Shown: positions 11,316-22,460 of the stretch, in pieces
Layout: each line of letters begins with the position of its first letter
Numbering within the stretch: the stretch's first letter is position 1
DNA from: Ariolimax columbianus
Taxonomy: Eukaryota > Mollusca > Gastropoda > Stylommatophora > Arionidae
Reading direction: 5' to 3'
DNA length: 64,000 nucleotides
Assembly (NCBI GenBank): GCA_036924085.1
Contig: JAVGWX010000002.1
Location: 150,663,571 to 150,727,570, forward strand
Notes under the pieces: model-generated
The model's input: the letters and a program-made list of their open reading frames with translations, nothing else
The model's database searches: none
Told to the model about the DNA's origin: nothing
Translations under genes and position numbers: made by a program

Positions 11316-12869
11316 CAAATCTGGTTGTAAAATGTAATCTGAAAGTAATTTTAATTATTTTTTTCTATTTAACATGGTAACTGTTTCTTTACTTAATTAA
11401 GTATGCAAAATTCTCAAATTGTCATAACTATGTTATTTATCAACAAATGTTTATAATTTTTTCGATAAATTGTTTCATATTTTAGAGAGCCACATTTATA
11501 ATCCGTTAAAATTTACTTGAAAACCAAATTTTCATTGGCTTATATTTTCAAGTATTAATGTTTCCGACACATATTAGCCAATCATAGAACGTCTTACATA
11601 CAACCACAAGCCGCCATTTATAAACAAACCTAAACTTCCGGGTTGTGCTTAATTTGGCTTCATGTGTTTTTAAATTTGATTTGAGTATTTCAATCAACTT
11701 ACAAACAACTTACAAACAACTTACAATTAACGTGCGTTTGACAGTTTCATTACATAAATTAATAAATATGGATAAGAAACAACTTGTATATCGTTCTAAA
11801 AAAGGAACTTTCATGGAAATATGTTTCATTGACTCTTTTCGTCTTATCAGACGAAAGTAATTCTGATATTAGCACAAAGCCCGAGCACAAATATTGAGAC
11901 TATGTGTTGCCCATGCAGTACGGTCCCTCTCTCGGTCTGCCTTGTTTACTCCAAGGGAAAGGTGATACCAATATATTTTGAATAAGGCAAGCTGCAAAAG
12001 CTGCCGGATCAGCAGAGCAATGTTCTATCTTTTCTCCTGTCTGGGCTTCACTCTTAAACCAGCCGCCAACCACGGCTAAGGGCCTGGTCTGCACTGCCTA
12101 AACATTCAGCTGAGGTTGTCTTTCTTCGCTCTATGAAATTGTATCCTCTTGCGTGTGCTTCTTCGCACATCGTCGGTTGTCAGGCTTGGTAGATGCTGAC
12201 CAACTTTCAGAGTTATCATAAAACAGGTTTCACAGCCATATCTAACAAAACCAAACATGATACGCCAGTATCTTATATGCAAGGCTTCAGATGGTTTGAA
12301 ATCAGAGTTTTGCTTCTCCAGGACGAGCTGCTGTCTTAGGCTTTCGAGCGCCATCTGATCGAAACTACTGGTTTTAAGCGAAGTGACTCGCCTTCCGCCC
12401 ATTCTCCTGTTAATCAAAACCGTTCTGCCACGCGAAGGCCAGGAGTTGGACTTTGTTGTCAGAGACTATATGAGACGCACGGTAAGGGAGCATTTAGTTG
12501 GTGTTGAGTGTTTATCCTCAACCCCACCCCCGGCTGTAACAACATTTAGAAAGTAAGGAAATAGGTTTACCAAAGCAGTTAGTGAAGTCAATGTTTCCAC
12601 AGCCACAGGACACTATATTAGCACTATAGGTAAGAGTAAAGTTAGTACCAGTATGACTGCTACTGTGGCTAGTCCCTCAGCCATTCGAAGATCATCAGCA
12701 TTTGATAAACTTTCCAGTAACTCCAACTACACAGATGGATTTACTGACGGAGAAAACAGAATTAGTCGTCAAAGACCTCAATATTAAGCAACTTATTTCT
12801 TTCCTCCAGCTGTCCCCATGCCCACAGTGTTATGACCATAGAGATAATATATTTAAAGTCTCTACCTGC
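11316..12869. other. Unassigned stretch
   Basis: AT-rich sequence to about 11,880, then more mixed. The minus-strand frame at 12,106-12,417 contains VRYGCETCFM, reminiscent of LINE C-termini (YGxETW), but nothing around it confirms this. No repeat or host gene is recognised. Confidence 0.3.
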
Positions 12870-13036
12870 TGAAGACGAATGTGTCGGACCTAAAGGTGCA
12901 GATATCGCAGTCAAGCTGTAAACTAGCGACACAACGTATTCCGTTCTCTTGAGACTACATCTTGATATTTGCAAAGCCCTGTTAAAGACTTGGTATTAAA
13001 AGATTGAGAATGAACGCAGAAGAAGAAGAACAAGAA
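12870..13036 (+). repeat. GAA-tailed SINE-like element, 5'-truncated copy
   Basis: Contains 'tgtgtcggacctaaaggtgcag', 'agctgtaaactagcgacacaacg', 'gagactacat' and 'attgagaatgaacgcag' followed by (GAA)n. These match the 3' half of the element at 47,746-48,114 (minus strand). It lies just upstream of the Mutator-like transposase relic but shows no link to it. Confidence 0.75.
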
Positions 13037-13084
13037 TACAGTCTCTGAATTATTATGTGGCTTTAGTTCAGAATTACAGATTCA

Positions 13085-14368
13085 TTGACCATGTGCAAAC
13101 ATACAATGATTTTTAAAAATAAAGAGAACATTAATTTGCGATTCCAATTTGCAATGTATGGCATCGGCTGTCATGACCAGAAAAGTTGTCGCTTTTCGGC
13201 TGCCATGAATATGCCTCAGCCAGTTTCAAGTGTTCGAACAGCGGTATTCAAGCATCGTATTCTTCATGCAACTAGAGTGGCAGCAGAATCAAGCATGAGA
13301 AAGGCAGCAACTGAATTGAAAGATGCAGAAGAAGTGATAGTTTACTGTGATAGAACATGGCAGAGATCGGGATTTTCCACCAAAAATGGAATTGCAACAT
13401 GTCTGTCTGTAAGTCTAAAATCACCAGCAAATGTCCTTGACATGGAGGTCCTGTCCAATTATTGTGATGCGTGTGCAAAGACGAGCAAGAAATATCTGAC
13501 GACAAACTATTGGAATAGCGGGAACATCACAAAAACACCGCCAAGAAAAATCATTTTGGCTGTGCAGGAAACACGGGACCTGTTAGTCTGACAAGAATCT
13601 TTGAAAGATCTGTCAGTTACTATGGTCTAACGTCCACTAGTTATCTTGGAGATGAAGATTCCAAAAGCTACAAAGAGATTGCTAATTCTCAACCTCCTTT
13701 CTGTACGGACAGAGCAATTAGGAAACTAGAATGTTGCGGCCATGTTCAGAAGAGGAAGGGGAAAAGACTTAAACAAACTTACTGCGAAAACGAACAAATC
13801 ATTTGCAGAAAATGGTTGAAAATATAAGGGGATTGGATGAAATTGGACGACTAACAAAAGCAGCAATAAAAACAATTCAGGGTCATAACGGAGGCGCGAT
13901 CCGTCAAAGGTGGAACATTTAGTAGCTATGAAAAAGGGGACATAGAAAAGGAATCCGTATAAACTGTGGCAAATGGAGGCCATGGTCAAAATAAAAATAA
14001 GCTGCATGACGCTGTCATGGAAATAATGAAGCCCGTCAAGCGATGAATTATTAACAAGATGTCTGCATGGCGGAACACAAAATGCTAATGAAGAATTCCA
14101 TCACTTGATCTGGGACAGATGCCCTAAAACTACATTTGTTGGAAGAGACAGGCTAGAAATAAATGATGTCATTCTTATGTATAAAGAAGAGGAACTGGGC
14201 AGGATTGAAATATTAAACAAATTAGGACTACCCGGCGGGTACTACACTATTTCAACATTTCGAAGTTTTGATAAAGCAGGCATTAAAGCAGCTGAAGAAG
14301 GCAATACAATGGATAAAAAGGTCAAAAGGGCAACAAAAGTGTTCAGCTTTTGTGTTCAAACTTTCTAA
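13085..14368 (+). pseudogene. Mutator-like transposase relic
   Basis: Three frames read in order resemble a metazoan Mutator-like transposase, the DDE enzyme that cuts and pastes such DNA transposons. Frame 1 (13,085-13,591) has LRFQFAMYGIGC, then VIVYCDRTWQRSGFSTKNG with the first catalytic Asp (residue 89), and MEVLSNYCDAC, a Cys motif. Frame 2 (about 13,568-13,827) has TRIFERSV, YLGDEDSKSY (second Asp) and KLECCGHVQKRKGKRLK. Frame 3 (14,105-14,368) begins at a LIWDRCPKTTFVG block followed by DVILMYKEEE. At least two shifts plus stops around 13,830-14,050 inactivate it. No terminal inverted repeats were found. The family call comes from recalled motif order (xxDGTWQ, GDGDSK, LECVGHVQKR). 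Confidence 0.8.
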
Positions 14369-14819
14369 TTTACCTCTAAAAACTAATTTTCCTTCAGTCT
14401 TTAACAATTATGTACCTACTGAAAGCATTGTTTCCAAAACATATACTGAAATTCAATTTGGGGGTTTAACTTGTCCTTAAAGATCGTATGTCACAGCCGA
14501 CACACCACATGATTGCCCTAACCATTTTGAACGCCCAATAACAACTTTAAGAAAAGAAAAAAAAATTTACAAAATGGCATATGTTGTCAATGGATTGAGG
14601 AGTCAATTGTGTATATACGAAGCAATACTCTTGGTACGCGCAATACCACAGAAGTTGCTTTATGAACATCCCTCGTACCTAGGCCAACAGCTAAATGTCA
14701 TCCATTTAACTGACCCCGAAATCTATAGACGATGAAAAGCAGCTTTGTTATGTTTCAACTTCATTAAACCAATACTCCTAGAGACAAAAGACAGCACGGC
14801 AAAGTGCACACACTTTTAA

Positions 14820-15262
14820 TTCTATGGTCATTCGAGCAATGATTTACGAATGCGAAGTGGGGAATCTGCGCAAAACAGATGCCGATAAGTTTCGAGTCAC
14901 CCAGAGAGCAACGGAAGAACGCGTATTACAAATGTCGATATAGGACAAGGTACGAAAGGGAGAAATTTGATTTCGAACTTTGTTGCTTGGACGTCGTGGA
15001 TCAACTATGTCACGCACGCATCGCTGGGCTGGACGTGCTGTACGCATGTCTGACAACAGCTGGACACGTAGAACAATATTTTGGTGGACAAATGCCTGTA
15101 CACGTCCAGAGGGCCGCCCATCTATACGATGCCCAGATGGACCAACCAAACCTAGGTCCGCCTTGGTACAGCACTGCAAAAGATCTGGTCGCATTCAGAA
15201 TGTTGTTGGCTTCTTCACGTGCTTGCCGGACTGATGCGAGGATAATGCGAGTAAGTGAGTAC
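14820..15262 (+). pseudogene. LINE reverse transcriptase C-terminal fragment
   Basis: Joined frames give YECEVGNLRKTDADKFRVTQ with RATEERVLQMSI, then a shift to LLGRRGSTMSRTHRWAGRAV, RMSDNSWTRRTIFWWTNAC and RPEGRPSIRCPD. This order (YGxExW, QRAxERxML, WxWAGHVARM, WTRRxxxW, GRPxxRWxDD) is the usual C-terminal tail of LINE proteins. The intact motif residues are largely substituted and frames shift, so it is dead. No tail is visible. Confidence 0.75.
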
Positions 15263-15814
15263 GGCGCCATTTTATATCTAGCTGTGCACGTGCATGGGAT
15301 ACCTATCACCTGCTACATAAAACGATCACATAGCAGGCTGCTGCTTCCACTGATTGGCCCATCAATAAACTAAACATTACATCGTTCAGCTTTCCCATTT
15401 CAGTTTGTGACCTACTTACTGACCCATCTACTGATATATGCACGTCAGCACACTGTTGAAAGTGTTCTTGTTTAGCTAGCTATACATGAACCGCTCTTTG
15501 TTGTTCAGTTACCATTTCCTGTATACTGTTCTTTTGTTTTTTTTTACTTCAGATGCTTCAGGACCGAGCAAAGTGGATCACTGTATAACTGTGTGAACTC
15601 GGAGTATTAGATTCAGTAAACAACGTTAGATTTACTTTGTAAAGCATCATATTAGATTACTATAATACATAAACCATTATTATACGTTTAAGAAAGACCT
15701 TTAGGTAATATGTACTTCATAGTTTACGAATATACTTCTGGAAATGTCAAGCATGGGATGCTAATTAAGTGCCTGGACGTTAAAGGTGCTGATAGAATAA
15801 ACACATGGATACTC

Positions 15815-16090
15815 TTCAACCTACAATGAGTGCAAACTGCTACTGCAAGTTCTACACTTTATACATAGATGTAAAACCAGGAATGACGCAAGGCTACACA
15901 TCAACCTATCCTGAAAGCAAACTGCAGCAGCAAGCTTTACACTTTATACATAGATGTAAAACTAGGAATGACGCAAGGCTACACATCAACGTACACTGAG
16001 AGCAAACTGCTACAGCAAGTTTTACACTTTATACATAGATGTAAAACGCGGAATGACGCAAGGCTTCACATCAACTTATACTGAGAGCAA
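15815..16090. repeat. Tandem repeat, ~85-bp unit, ~3 copies
   Basis: Three head-to-tail copies share 'acactttatacatagatgta', 'aggaatgacgcaaggct' and 'cacatcaac'. The repeat spacing is about 84-86 bp. Confidence 0.88.
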
Positions 16091-17029
16091 GAGAGCTAGA
16101 ACATGTCAAATTATTCTGATATCTTGGAAATTAATAGAAGGTTAGAAGATACGAGAAAAAAAAAATAAACAATATTATTTTCCTAATCTTTTTTCACCAG
16201 CATGAGATAAATTTTGATATCCAAAACAATGACAAACTTAAAATTACAATTATCAGATGTAATATATGTCCATCACTAATGTATACTGAACAAAGATGAG
16301 CAATTGATTTAACAAACAAATGTGGGAGGGGGGAGTCTTTCAATCAAGATATGTTAGCCAAATTAAAAATAAGAAAATCAGACTAGCAATAAAAATATCT
16401 TAGCCAAATAAAAGTGACGAAATCTGAGTCAATGAAGACATGTTAGCCATATATATCGACATATCACTTTATATTCAACCACAAAAGTAATTGGCAGATA
16501 TGCAAGAGGTCAATCCAATATGAATAAGGCGAACAATGAAAACAAAAGGTTTGCAGCAGAACAACTGATTTGATCTGATTGCTGATCTGTCGGCAAAAAT
16601 GTAGGGGTGTGAGGTGTTAGCGATCTCACATTTCAAAGGCTCGGCTATATGAGGGCGGTAGCCATCTCCTCTCCCTCGCCGGTACCCATTTAAGGCTGGG
16701 TTGACCCGGGAGCCATTCCGGTCTGAAAAAAACATTACCGTGGTTCATATAAATCGACTTCCTGAGATACTGATGGCATATCATTTTAAGTTACATCGGG
16801 GCATAACTCTTGGGTTATTAAGTGAAGACCGAGCAGGTATTTCATAAATTGGGAGTCCAAGAAGATGGCACAACATATAAACTAGGTGGAGAAGAAACCG
16901 ATGTAAGCCTCTGTTCCAAAGAGAAAAACATAAATCAGTCAACTTGTGGGGGTTGTACAGGAGAAAAAAAATGTTGGTGCAAGGCAACCTTCAAAGCATG
17001 CTATGATTAAAAGCAAACTGGGGCCGAGA

Positions 17030-17700
17030 TGCGGTAGTGCATAATCTGACAGCAGTCAGCGACGCATGGCTGATTGCTAACATCAGGTTCAGCGTCTTAT
17101 AGCTGGCAGCTAACATCAGGGTCAGTGACTCATAGCTGGCTGCTAACATCAGGTCAGCGACTCATAGCTGACTGCTAACATCAGGGTCTACGACTCATAG
17201 CCGGCAGCTAACATGAGGGTCAGTGACTCATAGCTGGCTACTAACATCAGGGTCAGTGTCTCATAGCTGGCTACTAAAATCAGGGTCAGCGACTCATAAC
17301 TGGCTGCTACCATCAGGGTCAGCGACTCATAACTGGGTGCTAACATCAGGGTGAGCGACTCATAGCTGACTGCTAACATCAGGGTCAGCGACTCATAGCT
17401 GGCAGCTAACGTCAGGGTCAGTGAATCATAGCTGGCTGTTAACATCAGAGTCAACGAAACACGAAGAACCTATTGAACCTTCGCGTGGTTGGCCCTGGAA
17501 GCAGTGTGCATTAGAAGCTAGTGTAGTCTGGTCATAGGGTAGGGTCAGTGGAAAAGCAATCCCGGTACTAAAAAAAGCCAGCTGAAATCGGATGCGTCAG
17601 GCCCAAAGACTCAGATAACGCAGCCTTGCTGTAAACTACAACATCCCCTCACAACATACTTTTCTGGACGAACGCAGAAAAAGAAGAAAAAGCCAACTAA
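17030..17700 (+). repeat. GAA-tailed SINE-like element with an expanded internal minisatellite
   Basis: The right part (17,460-17,700) has the family blocks in order: 'gctgaaatcggatgcgtc' core, 'cagccttgctgtaaactac', 'ggacgaacgcag' and an A/G-rich tail. The left part repeats the family's 5' block ('gctgctaacatcagggtcag' type, present once or twice in other copies) many times, as a 33-bp array. So the minisatellite seems to have grown from the element itself. Confidence 0.75.
17070..17456. repeat. Minisatellite, 33-bp unit, ~12 copies
   Basis: 'catcagg' recurs at 17,081, 17,114, 17,147 and 17,179 and so on, about every 33 bp. Because the unit is a multiple of three, the minus strand is open and reads as an 11-residue repeat (ASYESLTLMLA-like). 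This is a by-product of the repeat, not evidence of a protein. Confidence 0.93.
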
Positions 17701-18574
17701 TAGGGTTGCAGCTGCGGCTTGCAAAGTCGTCGTATACAACAATAGAATCCACCACCACTGCTAGAACGTACATACGTGCTGTGTTCCAGGCTTCTTGTAA
17801 TGTTGGCATCTACAGCTGTGACGCTCTGCTTTGTATGCAACGAAAATGAGACAAAAAAGAAGAACCAATAATTGGATGAATATATTATAGTTTCAGGTTC
17901 GTCACGTTATATGTTTCACATTGCGTTGTTCTAGCTCAGTAAATTGAATAGTATTAATTGTTCTAAGTCAGTCATGTGACATATGAACCACCATATATTG
18001 TTCTTAATTCGCAATTGTAAATACACAGCACAGTTCTATATTAGCCATCGGAAGTGCGTCTTATTGGCATAAAGTCAATGAGTTATGTAGAACTAAAATA
18101 AACTAATCTGAAAACATGCTCTGTCAGTCATCTGTTCTGATTGTGATCTGTCATAAACCGTCTCGTGATAAGAGGGCTCCAAAACGAAGTACAGATTAGT
18201 AGCACTATAACCTGCTAGGAGAGTAGCATTCGTTCGGCTAATTCCTGCTGTAGAATGGCTAACATCTCTTGACTGCCACTCTGATGTCCTGACAGTTATA
18301 TGGCATAAGGACAAAAACCAAAAACATCTACATTTCGACAGACAAAGAGAGTATCTAAGTGAAGTGATCTTCAAAAATAAAACAACATTTGAATAAGACA
18401 AGAAGTCATCTTCTGCGTGATTCACTTTGATAGGCGAAATGTCGCTGCACTGTTTCGGTAGGCCTGTGGCACAATCTATTCCTGTTCAGCAGGTGTTTCT
18501 GTCAAGTTCGTCCTGATATAATCTGAGACACGGATGTGGCACTAGAATATCTCCGATATCTATTCATCTGTGTG

Positions 18575-18805
18575 TGATTGTAGTTTTGGAGAAAAGAGCA
18601 GTTATAAAGCAGAGACCTGGACTAGAAACAAACAGGCGTACGCTGCAGTGGACTGCACTGGCGAGAGCAGCACCAGACACAAAACAGCTAACGCTGCTTT
18701 ATGTTGTACCAGTGAGAACTGGACAAGACACAAACGGTGTGGCGCTGCTTCGGGCTGTACACTGAGACTTGGACCAGACACAAACAGGATTACGCTGCTG
18801 TGAAA
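18575..18805 (+). repeat. Degenerate ~57-bp tandem repeat
   Basis: About four imperfect units share 'gacctggac/gagaactggac', 'agacacaaac' and 'gctgc'. In frame they give a Cys- and Thr-rich 77-residue peptide (TRHKTANAALCCT-type repeats). I see no signal peptide or known domain, and the repeat alone can explain the open frame. Confidence 0.55.
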
Positions 18806-18963
18806 TGTATTACTAAAACCGAACTCTGCGACTACAGAGGAGACATTTTTCAGGCTCTGTTATGTACCTCACTCCAATAACAGTATTAAAAAGTTCACAG
18901 AATTCCTTGCAAATATATGTGAGAAATTATATTAAAAACAGCCCTGCATTTTGTCAATATGAT

Positions 18964-19650
18964 TGTCCTGACCTTCTGTCATCTTACATTTGCTCACAAC
19001 TTGTATCGTCCTGACCTTCTGTCATCTTACATTTGCTCACAACTTATATCGTCTTGACCTTCTGTCATCTTACATTTGCTCACAACTTGTATCGTCCTGA
19101 CCTCCTGTCATCTTACATTTGCTCACAACTTGTATCGTCCTGACCTCCTGTCATCTTACATTTGCTCACAACTTGTATCGTCCTGACCTCCTGTCATCTT
19201 ATATTTGCTCACAACTTGTATCGTCCTGACCTCCTGTCATCTTATATTTGCTCACAACTTGTATCGTCCTGACCTCATGTCATCTTACATTTGCTCACAA
19301 CTTGTATCGTCCTGACCTCCTGTCATCTTATATTTGCTCACAACTTGTATCGTCCTGACCTCCTGTCATCTTACATTTGCTCACAACTTGTATCGTCCTG
19401 ACCTCCTGTCATCTTATATTTGCTCACAACTTGTATCGTCCTGACCTCCTGTCATCTTACATTTGCTCACAACTTGTATCGTCCTGACCTCCTGTCATCT
19501 TATATTTGCTCACAACTTGTATCGTCCTGACCTCCTGTCATCTTACATTTGCTCACAACTTGTATCGTCCTGACCTCCTGTCATCTTACATTTGCTCACA
19601 ACTTGTATCGTCCTGACCTCCTGTCATCTTACATTTACTCACAATTTTAA
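18964..19650. repeat. Minisatellite, 43-bp unit, 16 copies
   Basis: Units contain 'gtcctgacctcctgtcatct', 'acatttgctcacaacttg'. The two left-most complete units carry 'ccttctg' instead of 'cctcctg', and a 'cttatattt' variant is scattered through the middle, alternating with 'cttacattt'. Confidence 0.96.
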
Positions 19651-20126
19651 TCGTCCTCACTTTCAGTGCGGATTATCAACAGTATACATAGTGTACTTTC
19701 TACGATGAGCCGTTTGCCACTACCAATAAAATTAACGCATCTGACACTATTTTTGCCATCTAGCTCTTCACTTACCTTACCAATGTTACTGGCTCACCCA
19801 AACTAGCTTTTAATTAGTGAATATGATTTATATAGTTCGTAGGAATTCAGAATTAACTGATGAATACCAGCTGTCGCGGAAAGCGTAAAGAAGGCATTGT
19901 CAAATAGTTCGGGTAGGTCCACTGGAAATTGGACGCCATGTTCTGAATTTGGCCAGATCACTACGTAGCGGCAGCTGCCTTGCTCATTCCCAGCCCCTGC
20001 TTGCGGCATTGTAATTAATTTTTTTTGGATTTATTGCCACATTGAAGCGAGTAGAATTTGAGCAGTAGTTGTGAAATATGATACTTCCGGTAGTCAATTA
20101 CAATGTTGTGCTAGATCGACAAGTGC

Positions 20127-20520
20127 GTGGTTGTTGTTATTGTTGTTGTTATTGTTGTTTTTGTTATTATTATTGTTGTTATTGTTGTTATTATTGTTAT
20201 TGTTATTGTTATTGTTGTTATTGTTGTTGGTGATATTGTTGTTGTTATTGTTGTTATTATTGTTGTTGTTATTGTTGTTGTTGTTATTATTATTGTTGTT
20301 ATAGTTGTTGTTGTTATTGTTGTTGTTATTGTTGTTGGTGTTATTGCTGTTGTTATTGTTGTTATTATTGTTGTTGTTATTGTTGTTATTATTGTTGTTA
20401 TTGGTTTTGTTATTGTTGTTGTTATTGTTGTTGTTATTGCTGTTATTATTATTGTTGTTATTGTTGTTGTTATTGTTGTTGTTGTTATTGTTGTTGTTAT
20501 TGTTGTTGTTGTTGTTGCTA
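20127..20520. repeat. GTT/ATT microsatellite
   Basis: Nearly 400 bp of trinucleotide repeat mixing GTT and ATT with few interruptions. All six frames give homopolymer-like peptides (poly-Leu/Val on plus, Thr/Ile on minus) that should not be taken for proteins. It abuts the tail side of the retroposon at 20,521-20,745. Confidence 0.97.
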
Positions 20521-20745
20521 AATGATCACGATGAGTACATTTAGTCGTTTGTGCGCATGAAAAGGGCACTAGGTGGCGAGCTGTAACAACTTTTATTACA
20601 TCCCGAGCCTACTACTGAAGTTAGACCGGGTCATCTAGGTGGTTGTGCTTTGCTTGGCTTCATTTGCCTGTCGCTTAATACTACGGGGGTCACGTCAATC
20701 CCCACCCTGTTAGCCAGACTATGAAACAGGTCTGTTTACAGGTAG
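20521..20745 (-). repeat. AAC-tailed retroposon copy adjoining the microsatellite
   Basis: Reverse-orientation copy with 'gatgagtacatttagtcgtttgtgcgc', 'aggtggcgag', 'catcccgagcctac', 'ggtggttgtgctttgcttgg' and 'ggggtcacgtcaatcccc', in the same order as at 4.1 and 37.8 kb. On its minus strand the element's tail is (AAC)n, which is exactly the adjoining microsatellite. Confidence 0.75.
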
Positions 20746-20945
20746 AACGTCATCAGTTTTATTCCTACCGCAAGATTCTTAGTTCTTCTTATTCTACCTT
20801 ACGTTCACATGGACAGATGTCCATGTGCAAGTCCCAGCTCTGATGTGATCTCTATGTAGCCGGAAGAAGGATTTCCTGCTTAGCAGGCTAGGCTTGAGCA
20901 GCAGCTTATTACCCTGCTGCGTTGAGATAAATGCCGCAGAGGGTA

Positions 20946-21030
20946 GTTAACCGATGTTCAAATCCATCGTAATAGATTCAAACATTGGAGCAAAGTAGAC
21001 CCGCATCCTGTTAGGCGCCATCTATGCTAT
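20946..21030. repeat. Direct repeat, left copy (~84 bp)
   Basis: Starts gttaaccgatgttcaaatcc and matches 21,995-22,078 over about 84 bp with roughly a dozen differences. The pair brackets a LINE fragment that ends in (GAA)n immediately before the right copy. Confidence 0.85.
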
Positions 21031-21084
21031 GCAATCTATGAAACCAAAAAGTGCGAAGCACTCATTCCAGAACCTTGGACACGG

Positions 21085-21993
21085 CACCAGATCAGGTTCA
21101 AAATAATCTTAGAGGTTCCAGGTTTAACGAAGAAAAATGATCAGTCGGCAAAGGGCAAAAAATCCACGTTCTACAGAGGCTCAAGAGACAGTACCCTAGC
21201 AACTCTTGGACACACGTATACACAGAAGGATCTTCCTCAGTGAGCGATGAAAGGGGAGGCAGTGTAATCAACATTGAACATTCCAATGGCGACATAGAAA
21301 ATCAGTCCATACCAACAGGAGAGATTTGTATCAATTTCAGAGCTGAAGCAAGAGCAACTCAGATTCTTATCAGCCAAAACATAACAAGGAAAATGGTCAT
21401 TCTAACATACTATAGGAGTGTACTCCAAGCCACAAAAAAGATCAACTCACATGAAATAAAATACAATAAATGATTGCTGTCTCAAAAAACAGATTTAGTC
21501 CTACAATGGATTCCGGTACCACTGTGAGATCCCTGGAAACGAGAAAGCAGATGAGCTCGCAAAAGCCGAAAGTGGTGGCACGCAGACTCCCCATCCACGG
21601 ACCTATAAAGAAGCAAGCACACTTATTTAACGATCCAAGACAAACAGCACAAAGAATACAAGACAGAAAATGACAGCATAGACACACTTGGCAAAGATGG
21701 GCAGACAAGGATCTTCAGACTCAGAACGGAACATTGTAGACACAAGCCCACCTCCGCAGAATGGGTCTCAGAGACACTGCCACGTCCAATTGTGGAGCAC
21801 CCAAGCAAACACCAGAACATATTCTGCAAGAACGCCCTTCCAATGAAGACCAGAGAGAGGCAGTCTGGTCTGGGTGAGCGACCATGCTCGAAAAGCTGTG
21901 GGGGACCGGAGAAGACTTGAAACACACAATCTCCTTCGTGAACCTCACCGGAATAGAAGCATACCATCAGTTATCGATGAAGAAGAAGAAGAA
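21085..21993 (+). mobile_element. Second GAA-tailed LINE family, RNase H to 3' end, decayed
   Basis: Plus-strand frames give THVYTEGSSSVSDERGGSV and NFRAEARATQ, which are RNase H motifs with the first Asp region altered (YTDGS to YTEGS). A later frame gives IFRLRTEHCRHK and another gives LWGTGEDLKHTISFV. The order fits the C-terminus of RNase H-bearing LINEs, as in the older element at 41.3-43.8 kb. It ends in (GAA)n at 21,979-21,994. Frameshifts and stops throughout show a relic. Confidence 0.78.
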
Positions 21994-21994
21994 G

Positions 21995-22078
21995 GTTAAC
22001 CGATGTGCAAATCCATCTTAATAGACTCAAACACTACAGCAAAGTACTCCCGCAGCCTGTTATGCGCAATCTATGCTG
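21995..22078. repeat. Direct repeat, right copy (~84 bp)
   Basis: Starts directly after the GAA tail of the LINE fragment. It matches the copy at 20,946, including 'cgcagcctgttatgcgc' against 'cgcatcctgttaggcgc'. Confidence 0.85.
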
Positions 22079-22460
22079 TTCTAAACAACCCAAATAACTA
22101 TTATAATGTTATGCGATGTCACACAGTTACCTCTTACGACAAACTGTCTGTGGTGTAATCGTTCTATTCCTGTTTTTGTCATACACAACGACCCCGGTGA
22201 ACCACCGAAAGATTAGCACAGATAAACCTCACAGGCGCTGTGACCTGCTCATGATAACTAATGCGTAAGCATGATCATGAGAAGGATCAAAACCGAAAAC
22301 AAGTCCCGACAACTGTAGTATGTTACGGTGTTCAATATGTTTCCTTTGACACTGAAGTTACCCAGCACTCTAAGTCCTACCGGTTAAAATATCGGTCACT
22401 TGACTAAGAACTAAGAAGATTGGAGTTCAAGACCTTCGTCAACCAACGCGTTTTCTGTCA

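Noticed and set aside
12106..12417. A LINE C-terminal fragment (VRYGCETCFM)
   Set aside because: Only one short motif resembles LINEs, and neighbouring residues do not fit any family I know.
16475..16735. A small gene or a repeat around 'ggtacccatttaaggctggg'
   Set aside because: The short motif recurs near 35,103, but the surrounding similarity is too weak to define an element.
17188..17454. An 11-residue ASYESLTLM repeat protein
   Set aside because: Explained by the 33-bp repeat inside a SINE-like element.
18964..19650. CRISPR-like array
   Set aside because: Units of 43 bp are contiguous, with no unique spacers. The same holds for the 61-, 71-, 55- and 40-bp arrays. The DNA is eukaryotic.
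20111..20569. Long poly-Leu, poly-Val and Thr/Ile-rich open frames
   Set aside because: They are translations of a GTT/ATT microsatellite. All frames are open for that reason.
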